Below are positions 33,338-41,856 of a stretch of 64,000 nucleotides of DNA, one piece after another. The stretch is from the NCBI GenBank assembly GCA_002342065.1, contig DDPF01000012.1, forward strand, positions 496,001 to 560,000. Direction: 5' to 3'. Source of the DNA: Bacteroidetes bacterium UBA2475. GTDB lineage: Bacteria; Bacteroidota; Bacteroidia; B-17B0; Aurantibacillaceae. The translations under genes and the position numbers were made by a program. The notes beneath the pieces are model-generated. The model did no database searches. It saw only the letters and a list, made by a program, of their open reading frames with translations, and had not been told where the DNA came from. Positions within the stretch are counted from its first letter, which is position 1, and every line of letters begins with the position of its first letter.

Positions 33338-34593
33338 TTGAAATTTACTTGAAAATGATGCAATGATGATGAATAATCATAATTGATTCTAAATCCGTAG
33401 GTTTTAACAATTCCCTTAATAATCGATAAACCAAGACCGAGAGAGTCTTTGGAGGCATCATTCTTTTTAAAACGAATAAATAAATGTTCCTGGGGAATAG
33501 TTAATGGCTCACCGCTATTAGAAATGGTAAATTGATTTTGCTTTAATTCAATAATTATCTTTCCTTTTTCATTGTTGTGTCTGATTGCATTTTGAATAAG
33601 GTTTGTTAGAAGAATTTCAGCTAAAGTTGGATTCATCTTTACTATAACATCTTCTGATAAATTCAATTCCAAAGTAATGTCTTTTGATTGAAACAGATCT
33701 ATGTAATTGTCCGTTATTTTTGAAGTAAACTGCTTAATACTTATTGATTCATTCTCTTTAAACTGATTGTTTTCTATTTTAGACAAGAGAATAAGTGCCT
33801 TATTTAACGAAGCTAATTTTTTAATGGTGTTTTCAATTATTTGAAGGCGATTCATTTCATCTTCTTTCAAATTATCTGATTGCATTAATAAACTGAGATT
33901 AGCTTTAATAATTGCCAATGGTGTTTGCATTTCGTGAGATGCATTTTCGGTAAATTCTTTTTGCTCCTGATAATCAGAATAAATTTTATCCATCATTTTA
34001 TTTAAAGCAACGTTCAACTGATTAAATTCAAGTGTATTTACTTCATTAAAATGGTGTTGTTCATGGTTCTGAATTTCGTATTTATTTAACTCAGAGAGCG
34101 TACTATAAAATGGTTTCCATAGCGTTTTTGACAGCAACCAATTAACTATTACAAAGGACATTATTAAAAACCCTACAATTAATGCAAATGTTGCAAGTAT
34201 ACCCTCCAAAAGCTCCTCCTCTTCCATTGTGGTTTTAATCAGGGTAATTTGATATGTGTTTTGCTCAAACGTATAATAGCTGCGCAACATTCTCGCTCCA
34301 ACATTTTCCTTTTCAACACTATTATAAATTGAGGTGTCAATGAATCCCGACTTTAATTTGCAATCGGTGCATGGTATTATGTTCTCAAGGCTATCAGAAC
34401 TCAAATAGATGCTTTTAGGTTCTTTCAACGATTGAATAAGTCTTTCAGCATTAACTTTTTCATTCATCAATGTTTCATCAGTACCATCTTTCAATTCACT
34501 ATTAATAAGAAAATAGGAAAGCAGCCCTGCAATAATCAGCAAAGGCAAACTAACTAAGAGATAATAAATGAGTGTTTTACTTATTAATTTCAT
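33334..34593 (-). CDS. Sensor histidine kinase with CxxC in the sensor domain
   Basis: A 419-residue kinase. Two membrane helices (about 8-30 and 130-152) enclose a periplasmic domain of about 100 residues that contains IIPCTDCKLKSG (Cys75, Cys78), a possible metal or redox site. HAMP-like linker, H-box ENASHEMQTPLAIIKANL, N-box LLTNLIQNAIRHN and G-box SLGLGLSIIKGIV are intact. Its start overlaps the response regulator stop by four bases (ATGA), so the pair is co-translated. Confidence 0.93.
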   Translation of the reverse strand: MKLISKTLIYYLLVSLPLLIIAGLLSYFLINSELKDGTDETLMNEKVNAERLIQSLKEPKSIYLSSDSLENIIPCTDCKLKSGFIDTSIYNSVEKENVGARMLRSYYTFEQNTYQITLIKTTMEEEELLEGILATFALIVGFLIMSFVIVNWLLSKTLWKPFYSTLSELNKYEIQNHEQHHFNEVNTLEFNQLNVALNKMMDKIYSDYQEQKEFTENASHEMQTPLAIIKANLSLLMQSDNLKEDEMNRLQIIENTIKKLASLNKALILLSKIENNQFKENESISIKQFTSKITDNYIDLFQSKDITLELNLSEDVIVKMNPTLAEILLTNLIQNAIRHNNEKGKIIIELKQNQFTISNSGEPLTIPQEHLFIRFKKNDASKDSLGLGLSIIKGIVKTYGFRINYDYSSSLHHFQVNFN

Positions 34594-35270
34594 CCGCTTA
34601 CTTTAAAATTATAACCTATACCATATATCGTTTGCACATAATCCGTGCATCCTTTATCTATCAATTTTTTTCTAAGGTTTCTTAAATGAACATAAATAAA
34701 ATCGTGACTGTCCATTTGATCTGAATCATCGCCCCATAAATGTTCCGCAATAGTGTTTTTTGAAACAACTCTATTTTTATTCGAAATGAAAAATAATAAG
34801 AGATCGTATTCTTTAGCTGTTAATGCAACAGGTTCATTATTCACATTAACCTGTCTTTGTTCCGGCAAGATGGTAATCTCGTTTACAACAATAGATTTGT
34901 TGCCATCAAAATTCCGTCTCCGGATAAGAGCTTTAATACGTGAATTTAATTCTGCTAAATCAAAGGGCTTTGCTAAATAATCATCAGCTCCCAAATCAAG
35001 CCCTTTAATTTTATCACCTGAAGAGTTTTTAGCAGAAATAATTATAATTCCCGCCTTAGAGCCACTTTCTTTAAGTTGCTTCACAATGTCTAATCCGCTT
35101 CCTTTGGGTAGGGTTATATCCACTAAAATACAATCGTAATCGTAAACCCCTGCTTTCTCAGATGCCTTTACAAAATCAGATGCCGACTCAACCACATATC
35201 CCTCCTGATGCAGGTACAGCTTAATAGACTTTCTTAATTCAGGTTCATCTTCTATGAGAAGGATTTTCAT
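34590..35270 (-). CDS. OmpR-family response regulator
   Basis: A 226-residue regulator: receiver domain with IEDEPELRKS, phospho-acceptor Asp in ILVDITLPKGSG and KPFD, then a winged-helix DNA-binding domain (LTAKEYDLLLFFISNKNRVVS without the last residue, DFIYVHLRNLRKKL). It is the likely binder of the CTAAAG-N5-CTTTAG boxes in front of the PepSY and TonB genes just downstream. Its own promoter may use TATATTTA at 35275-35282. Confidence 0.94.
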   Translation of the reverse strand: MKILLIEDEPELRKSIKLYLHQEGYVVESASDFVKASEKAGVYDYDCILVDITLPKGSGLDIVKQLKESGSKAGIIIISAKNSSGDKIKGLDLGADDYLAKPFDLAELNSRIKALIRRRNFDGNKSIVVNEITILPEQRQVNVNNEPVALTAKEYDLLLFFISNKNRVVSKNTIAEHLWGDDSDQMDSHDFIYVHLRNLRKKLIDKGCTDYVQTIYGIGYNFKVSG

Positions 35271-35365
35271 AGAGTAAATATACGGCTATAAATCTTAAGA
35301 CATTCTGAAGACGATTAATTGTTAGGAACCATTGGGCAGATGGCTTGCGTTCGTAAGAACAGTAT

Positions 35366-35674
35366 TCATTCCTTATCAAACCACCCGAAAGTTCCTCCTT
35401 CAAGGAAATAAACTTCTGCAATATAATTTTCTTTTATAAATTTCGCTGCTTTTTCAGAACGACCACCGCCCTTCCCGCAAACGGTTATGATAACGTTTCT
35501 CAAATCAAGTTTATGATTCCTTGCTTCTAATTGTTCGATGGGCAAATTAATTGCAAATGAAATATGTCTCTCATTATATTCTTCTTCTGTTCGGACATCC
35601 ACAATCGTAATGCCCTTAAAACCTTTAAGCAATAGATTCAGTTCTGCAAGAGTTATAGATTTCTTCTTTTCCAT
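35366..35674 (-). CDS. Single-domain rhodanese
   Basis: A 102-residue rhodanese: IVDVRTEEEYNERHI, active-site loop VCGKGGGRS (Cys) and GGTFGWFDKE. It probably transfers sulfane sulfur to cyanide or a thiol acceptor. Its first 50 bases overlap the 3' end of the MFS gene in another frame. No signal peptide, so it is cytoplasmic. Confidence 0.9.
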   Translation of the reverse strand: MEKKKSITLAELNLLLKGFKGITIVDVRTEEEYNERHISFAINLPIEQLEARNHKLDLRNVIITVCGKGGGRSEKAAKFIKENYIAEVYFLEGGTFGWFDKE

Positions 35675-36929
35675 TTTTGTGTTTGTTATTTCTTTTAAAG
35701 AACCATTCTGTTAGTTTAATTGAATTTGTAAGGCACTTCATTCTAAATTCAATAATAAACGAAGAAGCTAATGTAAGCAAACCAATCACCAAAATTGATG
35801 CACCAATTCCAAAGACATCAGCAATAATCCCCGTTAGAATTGCTCCAATCGCATATCCTAAATCTCTCCATAGTCTGAATGTTCCCAAACTCTTAGCCCT
35901 ATCATGAGGATTAGTGTTTTCTGCAATGGTTGCCAAAAAAGTAGGATAGACCATTGCTGTTCCCCAACCAAGTATTACGGATAGAATTATAAAATGCGTG
36001 AATGTACTTGCGAAAATTAAGAACAAGAGTGCAATCCCCTGAAAGAACATTCCCCAAAACAACATACTCTTTTTGCAAAAGAAATCTGCCATCTTTCCTG
36101 TGAAGAGTTGTCCAATTCCCCAAACAGCAGGATAAATTGCCGTTACAATCCCAATCTCTGAAATACTAAAGTTTTTTTGTGCAAGTAGAATGGGAAAAAT
36201 TCCCCATACCATTCCATCATTTAAGTTATTAATCAAGCCTGCTTGAGTTACTGACCCGAGATTGCGATCAAACAATGTAGTGTCCCAAAATGCATTTTTA
36301 AGATTCGGGATATTGCTTGACGCAGCTTCCTTCGCAACATGGTGCTTTGTGTCTTTTATGAATAACCAACTTGAGAGTAATCCAGCAACAGAAAGTGCTA
36401 TTCCTATATAAAAAGGATATGGCCTCAAACCATATTGTCCTGCGATCCATCCCGTTAGAAATGCAACTACTGCAACAGCTAAGTATCCCGCAAATTCATT
36501 TAATCCCATTGCAAATCCACGCTCCCTTTCTCCTACCAAATCAATTTTCATCACAACCGTGCTGCTCCAAGTTAAGCCTTGATTAATTCCCAATAATACA
36601 TTCGCAGCTATAATCCAATTCCAATCAGGAGCGTACATTAAAATAAACGGAACAGGAATTCCTATTAGCCATCCAAGAACAAGAAGATTCTTTCTGCCTA
36701 CTTTGTTGGCAAGTGTTCCTGTATAATAGTTTGTGATTGCTTTTACAATTCCAAAAACAATGATAAAAGAAAGGATTGCTGTTTTTGCAGCAATATGAAA
36801 CTCTCCTTCTGCAATTTTTGGGAGTATTGATCTTTCCAAGCCAACCATACCACCAACAAAAGAATTAACAATAACAAGCAATGTAAACTGCTTCCAGTTT
36901 TCCCTAAGACCAAGTTTTACATCTTCCAT
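35625..36929 (-). CDS. MFS transporter
   Basis: A 434-residue major facilitator with twelve predicted helices. The A-motif-like GTLANKVGRKNLLVLGW lies between helices 2 and 3 and GKMADFFCKKSM at the same place in the second half. The substrate is unknown; the rhodanese downstream and metal genes around suggest export of a metal, sulfur or small anion. The last ~20 residues are hydrophilic and overlap the rhodanese start. Confidence 0.87.
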   Translation of the reverse strand: MEDVKLGLRENWKQFTLLVIVNSFVGGMVGLERSILPKIAEGEFHIAAKTAILSFIIVFGIVKAITNYYTGTLANKVGRKNLLVLGWLIGIPVPFILMYAPDWNWIIAANVLLGINQGLTWSSTVVMKIDLVGERERGFAMGLNEFAGYLAVAVVAFLTGWIAGQYGLRPYPFYIGIALSVAGLLSSWLFIKDTKHHVAKEAASSNIPNLKNAFWDTTLFDRNLGSVTQAGLINNLNDGMVWGIFPILLAQKNFSISEIGIVTAIYPAVWGIGQLFTGKMADFFCKKSMLFWGMFFQGIALLFLIFASTFTHFIILSVILGWGTAMVYPTFLATIAENTNPHDRAKSLGTFRLWRDLGYAIGAILTGIIADVFGIGASILVIGLLTLASSFIIEFRMKCLTNSIKLTEWFFKRNNKHKNGKEEIYNSCRTESIA

Positions 36930-36996
36930 TGACAGTAATTTTCTATTGCAAAATTACCGTTGATAAAAATGAAAACACTTTACATATGATAAGAAA

Positions 36997-37572
36997 TTAC
37001 TTTTGTCCTCGAATGCGACTCAGACTAACAGGAGTAATGCCAAGGTAAGATGCAATGTATTTTAAAGGGACACGCTTAAGTACATTCGGTGCTTCTTTTA
37101 TTAAGACTTTATAGCGTTCTTCCGCAGTATGAAATTGAATGCTTTCCACTCGATTAACAGTTTCAACCAATGAAGCTTCAAATATCTTTCTGAATAATCG
37201 TTCTATATCAGGATGTTTATCATATAGCTTAAAAAGTTCAGGGGAATTAATTGCTATAAAATCTGAATCTTCAAGTACCTGAATTGCTTTTTTAGAAGGA
37301 CGTCCTGTAAAGAGACTTTCAAATCTTACCACAATACTGTTCTCAAAAGAAAAACTCTCCGTTATATCAATATCCTCTTTAAAATAATAAATCCTTGCCA
37401 CGCCTTTTTTAAGAAAGTAAATCGTTTTACAAGTATGACCGATCGTTTGCAGATCCGAATTCCTTTTGACTGTAACTTCTTTTGAAATTTCAGCAATAGC
37501 CTTCTCTGCTTCTTTTGAAAGCGTATTAAACTTTTTGAAGAACTTAAATAGGGCTACCATACTTATTACCAA
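36997..37572 (-). CDS. Crp/Fnr-family regulator
   Basis: A 191-residue protein with an N-terminal cyclic-nucleotide-binding-fold domain (CKTIYFLKKGVARIYYF) and a C-terminal helix-turn-helix (VPLKYIASYLGITPVSLSRIRG). It is the short Bacteroidota type common beside transporter genes. No Cys cluster as in Fnr is seen, so the effector is unknown. It may control the MFS and rhodanese genes that follow it. The start could also be the Met at codon 5. Confidence 0.88.
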   Translation of the reverse strand: MVISMVALFKFFKKFNTLSKEAEKAIAEISKEVTVKRNSDLQTIGHTCKTIYFLKKGVARIYYFKEDIDITESFSFENSIVVRFESLFTGRPSKKAIQVLEDSDFIAINSPELFKLYDKHPDIERLFRKIFEASLVETVNRVESIQFHTAEERYKVLIKEAPNVLKRVPLKYIASYLGITPVSLSRIRGQK

Positions 37573-37602
37573 AGGTACTAAATAAAGTAGATTATCCTTT
37601 AG

Positions 37603-38016
37603 CTAAATAGATTTCGCAATATTCATCAACTCCTTGGGAGTTAAAAAACCAACTGAGGTTTTTATAATAGTACCATCGGGCTTTAAGAATAGTAATGTAG
37701 GGTAAGATTCAATTTTGTATTTTTTAGCCAACATTAATCCTTCTCCCTTTTCCATATCAAACATTACATTTAAAAAATTCTTATTGAAATATTCTGCTAC
37801 TGTTTTATCTGTAAACGTTTTTTTCTTTAGGTTTTTGCAAGGCGCACACCAAGTAGTATAACCATCTAAAAATATAATTTTATTCTCTCGCTTGGCTTTT
37901 TGTAATACATCAGCCCATGTAGATGAGTAAAATGATACTTCAGATGTTTTATTCTGTTGTGCGTTCGCATTCCAACTTAGTAGCAGAACAGCTACAAGTA
38001 AAAGAAACGATCTCAT
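37603..38016 (-). CDS. Periplasmic thioredoxin-fold protein
   Basis: The ATG at 38014-38016 (MRSFLLLVAVLLLSWNANAQ) is preferred over one at 38046 because it begins a clean signal peptide. The mature protein has a thioredoxin fold with GYTTWCAPCKNLKKKTF (CAPC) and SYPTLLFLKPDG with cis-Pro. It should reduce or shuttle disulfides in the periplasm and may protect the Cys-rich proteins encoded upstream in the same operon. Confidence 0.9.
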   Translation of the reverse strand: MRSFLLLVAVLLLSWNANAQQNKTSEVSFYSSTWADVLQKAKRENKIIFLDGYTTWCAPCKNLKKKTFTDKTVAEYFNKNFLNVMFDMEKGEGLMLAKKYKIESYPTLLFLKPDGTIIKTSVGFLTPKELMNIAKSI

Positions 38017-38047
38017 TTGGCTTCGAATGATTTTTACTATACACATT

Positions 38048-38323
38048 TTATTTGGATAAAGTTGTTTTACATGAGCAATCTACACTACAAGACGCATCGG
38101 AGTTACACGATGTTTTTTTTCGCTTCTTCAAATAAGCAAATGCAAAAAATGCAACTGCTGCTATTAATAGCACAAGTCCTGTTTTTTCGAGATAAAAAGC
38201 TATTGTAGACAATCCACCAATTCCCAATGCGATACCAATAATAGGTAATGAACAGCATAGACCACAAAGGGCTATGCTTGTCCAACCTAATCTTTTAAAC
38301 CATGATTTTTGTTTAGTTTCCAT
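38048..38323 (-). CDS. MerT-like small Cys-rich membrane protein
   Basis: A 91-residue protein with two membrane helices. The first holds CGLCCSLPIIGIALG (Cys pair near residues 23-24), like the CC pair of MerT-type ion carriers; the tail (KKTSCNSDASCSVDCSCK) has five Cys. It probably moves or binds a soft metal. It lies 15 bases after the Cys-rich lipoprotein gene, under the first MerR operator. Confidence 0.68.
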   Translation of the reverse strand: METKQKSWFKRLGWTSIALCGLCCSLPIIGIALGIGGLSTIAFYLEKTGLVLLIAAVAFFAFAYLKKRKKTSCNSDASCSVDCSCKTTLSK

Positions 38324-38338
38324 GATAATTGCTTTTAG

Positions 38339-38557
38339 TTATTTACTTGTTTTTGTAGAATCCTGGACTGCGGGATTCGATCCGCATTTTGCTGTGCAAG
38401 ATTTCTGCCCACAGCCACCGCAACCTTCTTTTTTGTCGGCATTTGCGGTTGTTTTAGTTTTGTCTTTGCCTTTGCAACATCTTTCAACTGCTTCGCAGGA
38501 AGTCATCGACATTGCAATTATTGCACCTGCCGAAATCATTAACATTAATTGTTTCAT
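38339..38557 (-). CDS. Cys-rich metal-binding lipoprotein
   Basis: The ATG at 38555-38557 (MKQLMLMISAGAIIAMSMTSC) gives 72 residues and a lipobox (MTSC); an upstream frame reads into the operator and is not used. The mature part has many Cys, including CGGCGQKSCTAKCG. The same CGGCGxxSCxxxC pattern occurs in the 39059-39589 protein. It probably holds soft metal ions in the periplasm. It is the first gene behind MerR operator 1. Confidence 0.75.
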   Translation of the reverse strand: MKQLMLMISAGAIIAMSMTSCEAVERCCKGKDKTKTTANADKKEGCGGCGQKSCTAKCGSNPAVQDSTKTSK

Positions 38558-38583
38558 TTGAATTATTTTAAAATTTATATTTG

Positions 38584-38617
38584 TAAAAGTAAACCGTGGA
38601 GTATAGTCCACTGTCAA
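38584..38617 (-). promoter_or_regulatory. MerR-type operator/promoter 1
   Basis: On the minus strand TTG (38617-38615) and TACTTTTA (38591-38584) are 23 bases apart, longer than the 18-21 seen at other promoters here. Between them is the dyad GTGGACTATACTCCAC (38611-38596). An overlong spacer with a central dyad is the mark of MerR activation. The merR-like gene starts 30 bases away on the other strand. Confidence 0.8.
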
Positions 38618-38646
38618 GGAAAAACTGAAAATAAAAACTAAAAAAA

Positions 38647-39057
38647 ATGTTAATAGGCGAATTATCCAATAAGAGTGGGCTTTCCAGAGACACAATTAGA
38701 TTCTATGAAAAACATGGTTTAATTGCTGTGGGCAAAAAAGAAAGGCGATTCAATAATTATAAGGAGTATTCAGATGAAACGCTGAAACGATTAAACACAA
38801 TAAAGCTCATTAAGAGCTTTGGTTTTACTCTTAATGAGACATTAGAATTATTGGATATGATTGATATTAATACTGCGAGTTGCGATAATTTGGAAGATAA
38901 AATTGAACTCAAAGTAAAACTACTTGATGATAAAATCAAGGAACTAATAAATGTTAGAACCTTACTTTTAAATGGATTGAAGAGTTGCAGAACTGGAAAC
39001 TGTAGTGTCAAATCAACTGATAGTAATTGTCAAATAATTACTCCCGGAAAAGCTTAA
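38647..39057 (+). CDS. MerR-family soft-metal regulator
   Basis: A 136-residue MerR protein: N-terminal winged helix (IGELSNKSGLSRDTIRFYEK), dimer helix, and Cys79, Cys114, Cys119 and Cys128. Cys79 and Cys114 coincide with metal ligands of ZntR (79, 114, 115, 119, 124), so a divalent soft metal is the likely effector. It is divergent from the Cys-rich lipoprotein gene and convergent with the next Cys-rich gene, both of which have the same operator. Confidence 0.9.
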   Translation: MLIGELSNKSGLSRDTIRFYEKHGLIAVGKKERRFNNYKEYSDETLKRLNTIKLIKSFGFTLNETLELLDMIDINTASCDNLEDKIELKVKLLDDKIKELINVRTLLLNGLKSCRTGNCSVKSTDSNCQIITPGKA

Positions 39058-39058
39058 C

Positions 39059-39589
39059 TTACTTAATCAATTTTACTTCTTTTAAAGCATTACGCCACTC
39101 CTCTTTTATTTCCTTAGAGCCATATACCTGCACATGAGTTGCAGAGTTATTCGGATCAAAAACCAAAGCCCAAGTCATCCCACTACAACATTGGCGTTCC
39201 ACATTAATTATTTCAATTAGTTCTTTTGAGTATTCGATGTCTTCTTTGAAAATTAAATCATAGCCAGTTTCCAATTCTTTTATTTCTTTAATACGATCAA
39301 AGAAAACACCTTTTAATTTTTTCATTCTTTCTGTTTGTTCATCTTTAGAGAAAGAGCAAGACGCTAATAGTTTTGTAGAATCGTTTGGATTTGTTGAGCA
39401 AGACTTATCGCACGAATTTTTTCCGCAGCCTCCACATGATGATTCATCTATAATACTATCTGTTTTCATTTCCGAATTATTTTCTGATTTGCATATTCCA
39501 TCATTACAAGATGTTTTACAATACCCACCTAAAAAAAATGCTCCTACAACAAGTGCTGCAACCGAGCTAATAATTAATACTTTATTCAT
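39059..39589 (-). CDS. Membrane-anchored Cys-rich protein with ERQCC domain
   Basis: A 176-residue protein. An N-terminal helix (VLIISSVAALVVGAFFLGGYC) anchors it; then a Cys-rich linker with SSCGGCGKNSCDKSC like that of the 38339-38557 lipoprotein; then a domain of about 95 residues with ASCSFSKDEQTERM and NVERQCCSGMTWAL. Proteins with the E-R-x-C-C motif occur in mercury and arsenic loci. Function is inferred as metal capture. It is controlled by MerR operator 2. Confidence 0.7.
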   Translation of the reverse strand: MNKVLIISSVAALVVGAFFLGGYCKTSCNDGICKSENNSEMKTDSIIDESSCGGCGKNSCDKSCSTNPNDSTKLLASCSFSKDEQTERMKKLKGVFFDRIKEIKELETGYDLIFKEDIEYSKELIEIINVERQCCSGMTWALVFDPNNSATHVQVYGSKEIKEEWRNALKEVKLIK

Positions 39590-39616
39590 TTTCTATTTGT
39601 TAAGAGTTTATATTGG

Positions 39617-39650
39617 TAAATATACACCGTGGAGTATAGTCCATTGTCAA
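39617..39650 (-). promoter_or_regulatory. MerR-type operator/promoter 2
   Basis: The sequence repeats operator 1 with few changes: TTG (39650-39648), a 23-base spacer containing TGGACTATACTCCAC, and TATATTTA (39624-39617). Distance to the start codon (about 28 bases) is the same as at operator 1. Confidence 0.8.
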
Positions 39651-39694
39651 GAAAAACTTTCAAAAAAGAGCTTAATTAATTGATTTTGAATTAA

Positions 39695-40033
39695 TTAATT
39701 TAACTGCCTCGGAGCATAAAAAATAATGCACACACCTATTAAGGCTACTAAAGCTCCAATAATATCATATTTATCAGGAATAAAATTGTCGACTCTGTAC
39801 GCCCAAATCAATGAAAGTACAATAAAAACTCCTCCGTAAGTTGCATACACTCTTGCGAAATTTGCTGTTTGCAAAGTTGCAACAACTCCATAAAGTGCGA
39901 GGATAAGTCCGCCTAATATTCCATACCAAACAGGTTTTCCTTCCTTTAGCCAAAGCCAAATAAGGTATCCACCTCCAATTTCACAAATTCCTGCAAGTAG
40001 AAATATTGATATTGATTTCGCAATTGCTATCAT
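39695..40033 (-). CDS. YnfA family small membrane protein
   Basis: A 112-residue protein with four membrane helices. FLLAGICEIGGGYLIWLWL, ARVYATYGGVFIVLSLIWAY and GALVALIGVCIIFYAPR are family features of YnfA (UPF0060), related to small multidrug-resistance pumps. It often lies in metal-resistance islands. It follows the DUF3703 gene by six bases. Confidence 0.93.
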   Translation of the reverse strand: MIAIAKSISIFLLAGICEIGGGYLIWLWLKEGKPVWYGILGGLILALYGVVATLQTANFARVYATYGGVFIVLSLIWAYRVDNFIPDKYDIIGALVALIGVCIIFYAPRQLN

Positions 40034-40039
40034 ATTATT

Positions 40040-40405
40040 TTATTTAAAGCGTTGCAAAATTATAGATAAATCTTCAGGTATTTCCATAGGTTTTAATGGA
40101 GGTACATTTGCGCCTCCTGTGTTCCCAACGGGTATTTCTCCTACAAACGATTTTACTCCGCCAATTAAGAGCCGTGGAATTTGCCCAATAATTTCTTTGG
40201 TGTTCTTAATTTTAAAAGCAAACAACAGCATGTGCCAATGCGCTTGTGAGTGTTCTATTGGATAAGCTTGCCCTAGAATGTGCGCTCGTTCAAGATGTCT
40301 CCATGATGTTTGTAATTCACCCTTACTAAAAGTTTCTTTTGCATTCTGCAACTCTTCATTTACATGTTTCTTTAGTCCATGAGGTATTTTAAAATTAAAT
40401 TTCAT
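40040..40405 (-). CDS. DUF3703 family protein
   Basis: A 121-residue protein with the DUF3703 signature: WRHLERAHILGQAYPIEHSQ and HWHMLLFAFK, then PVGNTGGANVPPLKPM. The family is found beside heavy-metal efflux genes and has unknown function; conserved His residues suggest metal contact. It is a probable first gene of an operon with YnfA. Confidence 0.87.
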   Translation of the reverse strand: MKFNFKIPHGLKKHVNEELQNAKETFSKGELQTSWRHLERAHILGQAYPIEHSQAHWHMLLFAFKIKNTKEIIGQIPRLLIGGVKSFVGEIPVGNTGGANVPPLKPMEIPEDLSIILQRFK

Positions 40406-40631
40406 TTTTTATATATTTCAATTTCTATTCTTGTTTTGATAATTACCAAGTCGGTTAAACTCAAGCGAACTAATTCTTCACTTTTTGCGGAGGGATCGTG
40501 TTTAACTATAAACAAAATAATATCTTCCTTCGATAGTTGCATTATAATAAATTACTTCTTTTCAAAACAACAAACCAAAGTTTAAGATAAATTCCAGTTT
40601 TTCTTCGTTTAACATATTATATTTATTGTTC
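40406..40631. other. Intergenic stretch without a gene
   Basis: About 230 AT-rich bases between the DUF3703 start and the hairpin that follows the czcB-like gene. No frame on either strand is supported and no clear promoter with both elements was found. Confidence 0.4.
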
Positions 40632-40710
40632 AATTTAGGAGGCAAGAGAACTTGGCTTTGAAAAAAGTTTTTTATCAAAACCAAAAGAAGCCAAGTCTCC
40701 GCCCTAAATT
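40632..40710 (-). terminator. Long hairpin at the end of the efflux operon
   Basis: AATTTAGG (40632-40639) pairs with CCTAAATT (40703-40710), and ACTTGGCTT (40650-40658) with AAGCCAAGT (40688-40696), with partial pairing between. It begins two bases after the czcB-like stop codon. It lacks a strong T run, so it may protect the mRNA end as much as stop transcription. Confidence 0.65.
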
Positions 40711-40711
40711 T

Positions 40712-41848
40712 TTACTCTTCTTCCTGATTCTTCATTTTCATTAGTAAAGTATAAGCTCCTTTTGTTACAAATAGTTTGTTCCGCATATCTGTACTATCGG
40801 AAAAAGTAATTTGTGTAAAACCGTTTTCGTTGTTTTGCGTAGTTACTTCTTGCATTTGATATTTATTATTATCCGTTTGCGTAAAAACGTACTGTTTACC
40901 CTCAAACCGAACTAAGCCATCATTGGGAATTACAAAAGCGTTGTTGGTAGAAACTTCAACCTCTGCATTCATGTACATTCCCGGTATTAAAGATTTGTCA
41001 TACTGCTCAAAGTGACATTGTACCTGCACAGTTCTTTCGGCTGACACATCTTTACCAATCAAAATAATTTCACAATCGTATTTTTTGTTTGGTTCGGTAT
41101 TGTTATATGCAAATATTTTTTGCCCAATCGAAATTTTAAATAAATCTTTTTCAAAAATAGTAAGTTGCAAGTGAATGTCTTCGGGATTCACTAATTCAAA
41201 TAGTACATCTGTAGGCATTACATACTTTCCAATATTCATTTTTACCTGAGAAACAAAACCGTCAATAGGGGAGTAAATATTAATGCTTCGGGAAATAGTA
41301 TTTTCATTTAGATTGTCAGGATTAACACCAATAAGCTTTAGCTTTTCTGACAATGATTTTACTAATACTTTTTGTGAAATATATTCTGTTTGAGCATTTT
41401 CAAAAACTTTATCGCTGCTTGCTTTACTTTGATTTAGTTCCTTTTGACGATTGAACTCTTTTTCAGTAGAACTTAAATGTGCTTTAGCCACTAAGTAATC
41501 TTGTTGCAATTGGATGTATTGTTGATCCTCCATTGTCGCAATTACCTCTCCTTTGGTTATGTGCATTCCGGCAAGTAGTTTGGTTGATTTTAAATAACCT
41601 CCCATTGGCACACTAACAGAAACCATATTTTGTGGTGGCACTTCAATTTTTCCATTCACTTTTAAAAGAGATGAGATACTACGTTGTTCAATCTTTCCTG
41701 TTTTTATTTCAGAGTTTTTAAGCTGAGCATCCGTTAATTCAACAGTGGTTTCGTCAGCTACAGCATCTGTTGCTTCTGCCTCTTTTTGTTTGCCTCCACA
41801 CGCTGTGAGTATTGCAAACGCTATTGTTATGATGATATATTTTTTCAT
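40712..41848 (-). CDS. RND efflux periplasmic adaptor (CzcB/CusB type), lipoprotein
   Basis: A 378-residue membrane-fusion protein with lipobox LTAC. A lipoyl/barrel-sandwich domain (LLKVNGKIEVPPQ...NIYSPIDGFVSQV) flanks a coiled-coil hairpin at about 115-175, and beta-barrel and membrane-proximal domains follow (PGMYMNAEVEVS). It links the inner-membrane pump to the outer-membrane channel for metal export. It lies eight bases after the pump gene. Confidence 0.92.
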   Translation of the reverse strand: MKKYIIITIAFAILTACGGKQKEAEATDAVADETTVELTDAQLKNSEIKTGKIEQRSISSLLKVNGKIEVPPQNMVSVSVPMGGYLKSTKLLAGMHITKGEVIATMEDQQYIQLQQDYLVAKAHLSSTEKEFNRQKELNQSKASSDKVFENAQTEYISQKVLVKSLSEKLKLIGVNPDNLNENTISRSINIYSPIDGFVSQVKMNIGKYVMPTDVLFELVNPEDIHLQLTIFEKDLFKISIGQKIFAYNNTEPNKKYDCEIILIGKDVSAERTVQVQCHFEQYDKSLIPGMYMNAEVEVSTNNAFVIPNDGLVRFEGKQYVFTQTDNNKYQMQEVTTQNNENGFTQITFSDSTDMRNKLFVTKGAYTLLMKMKNQEEE

Positions 41849-41856
41849 AATTGAAA

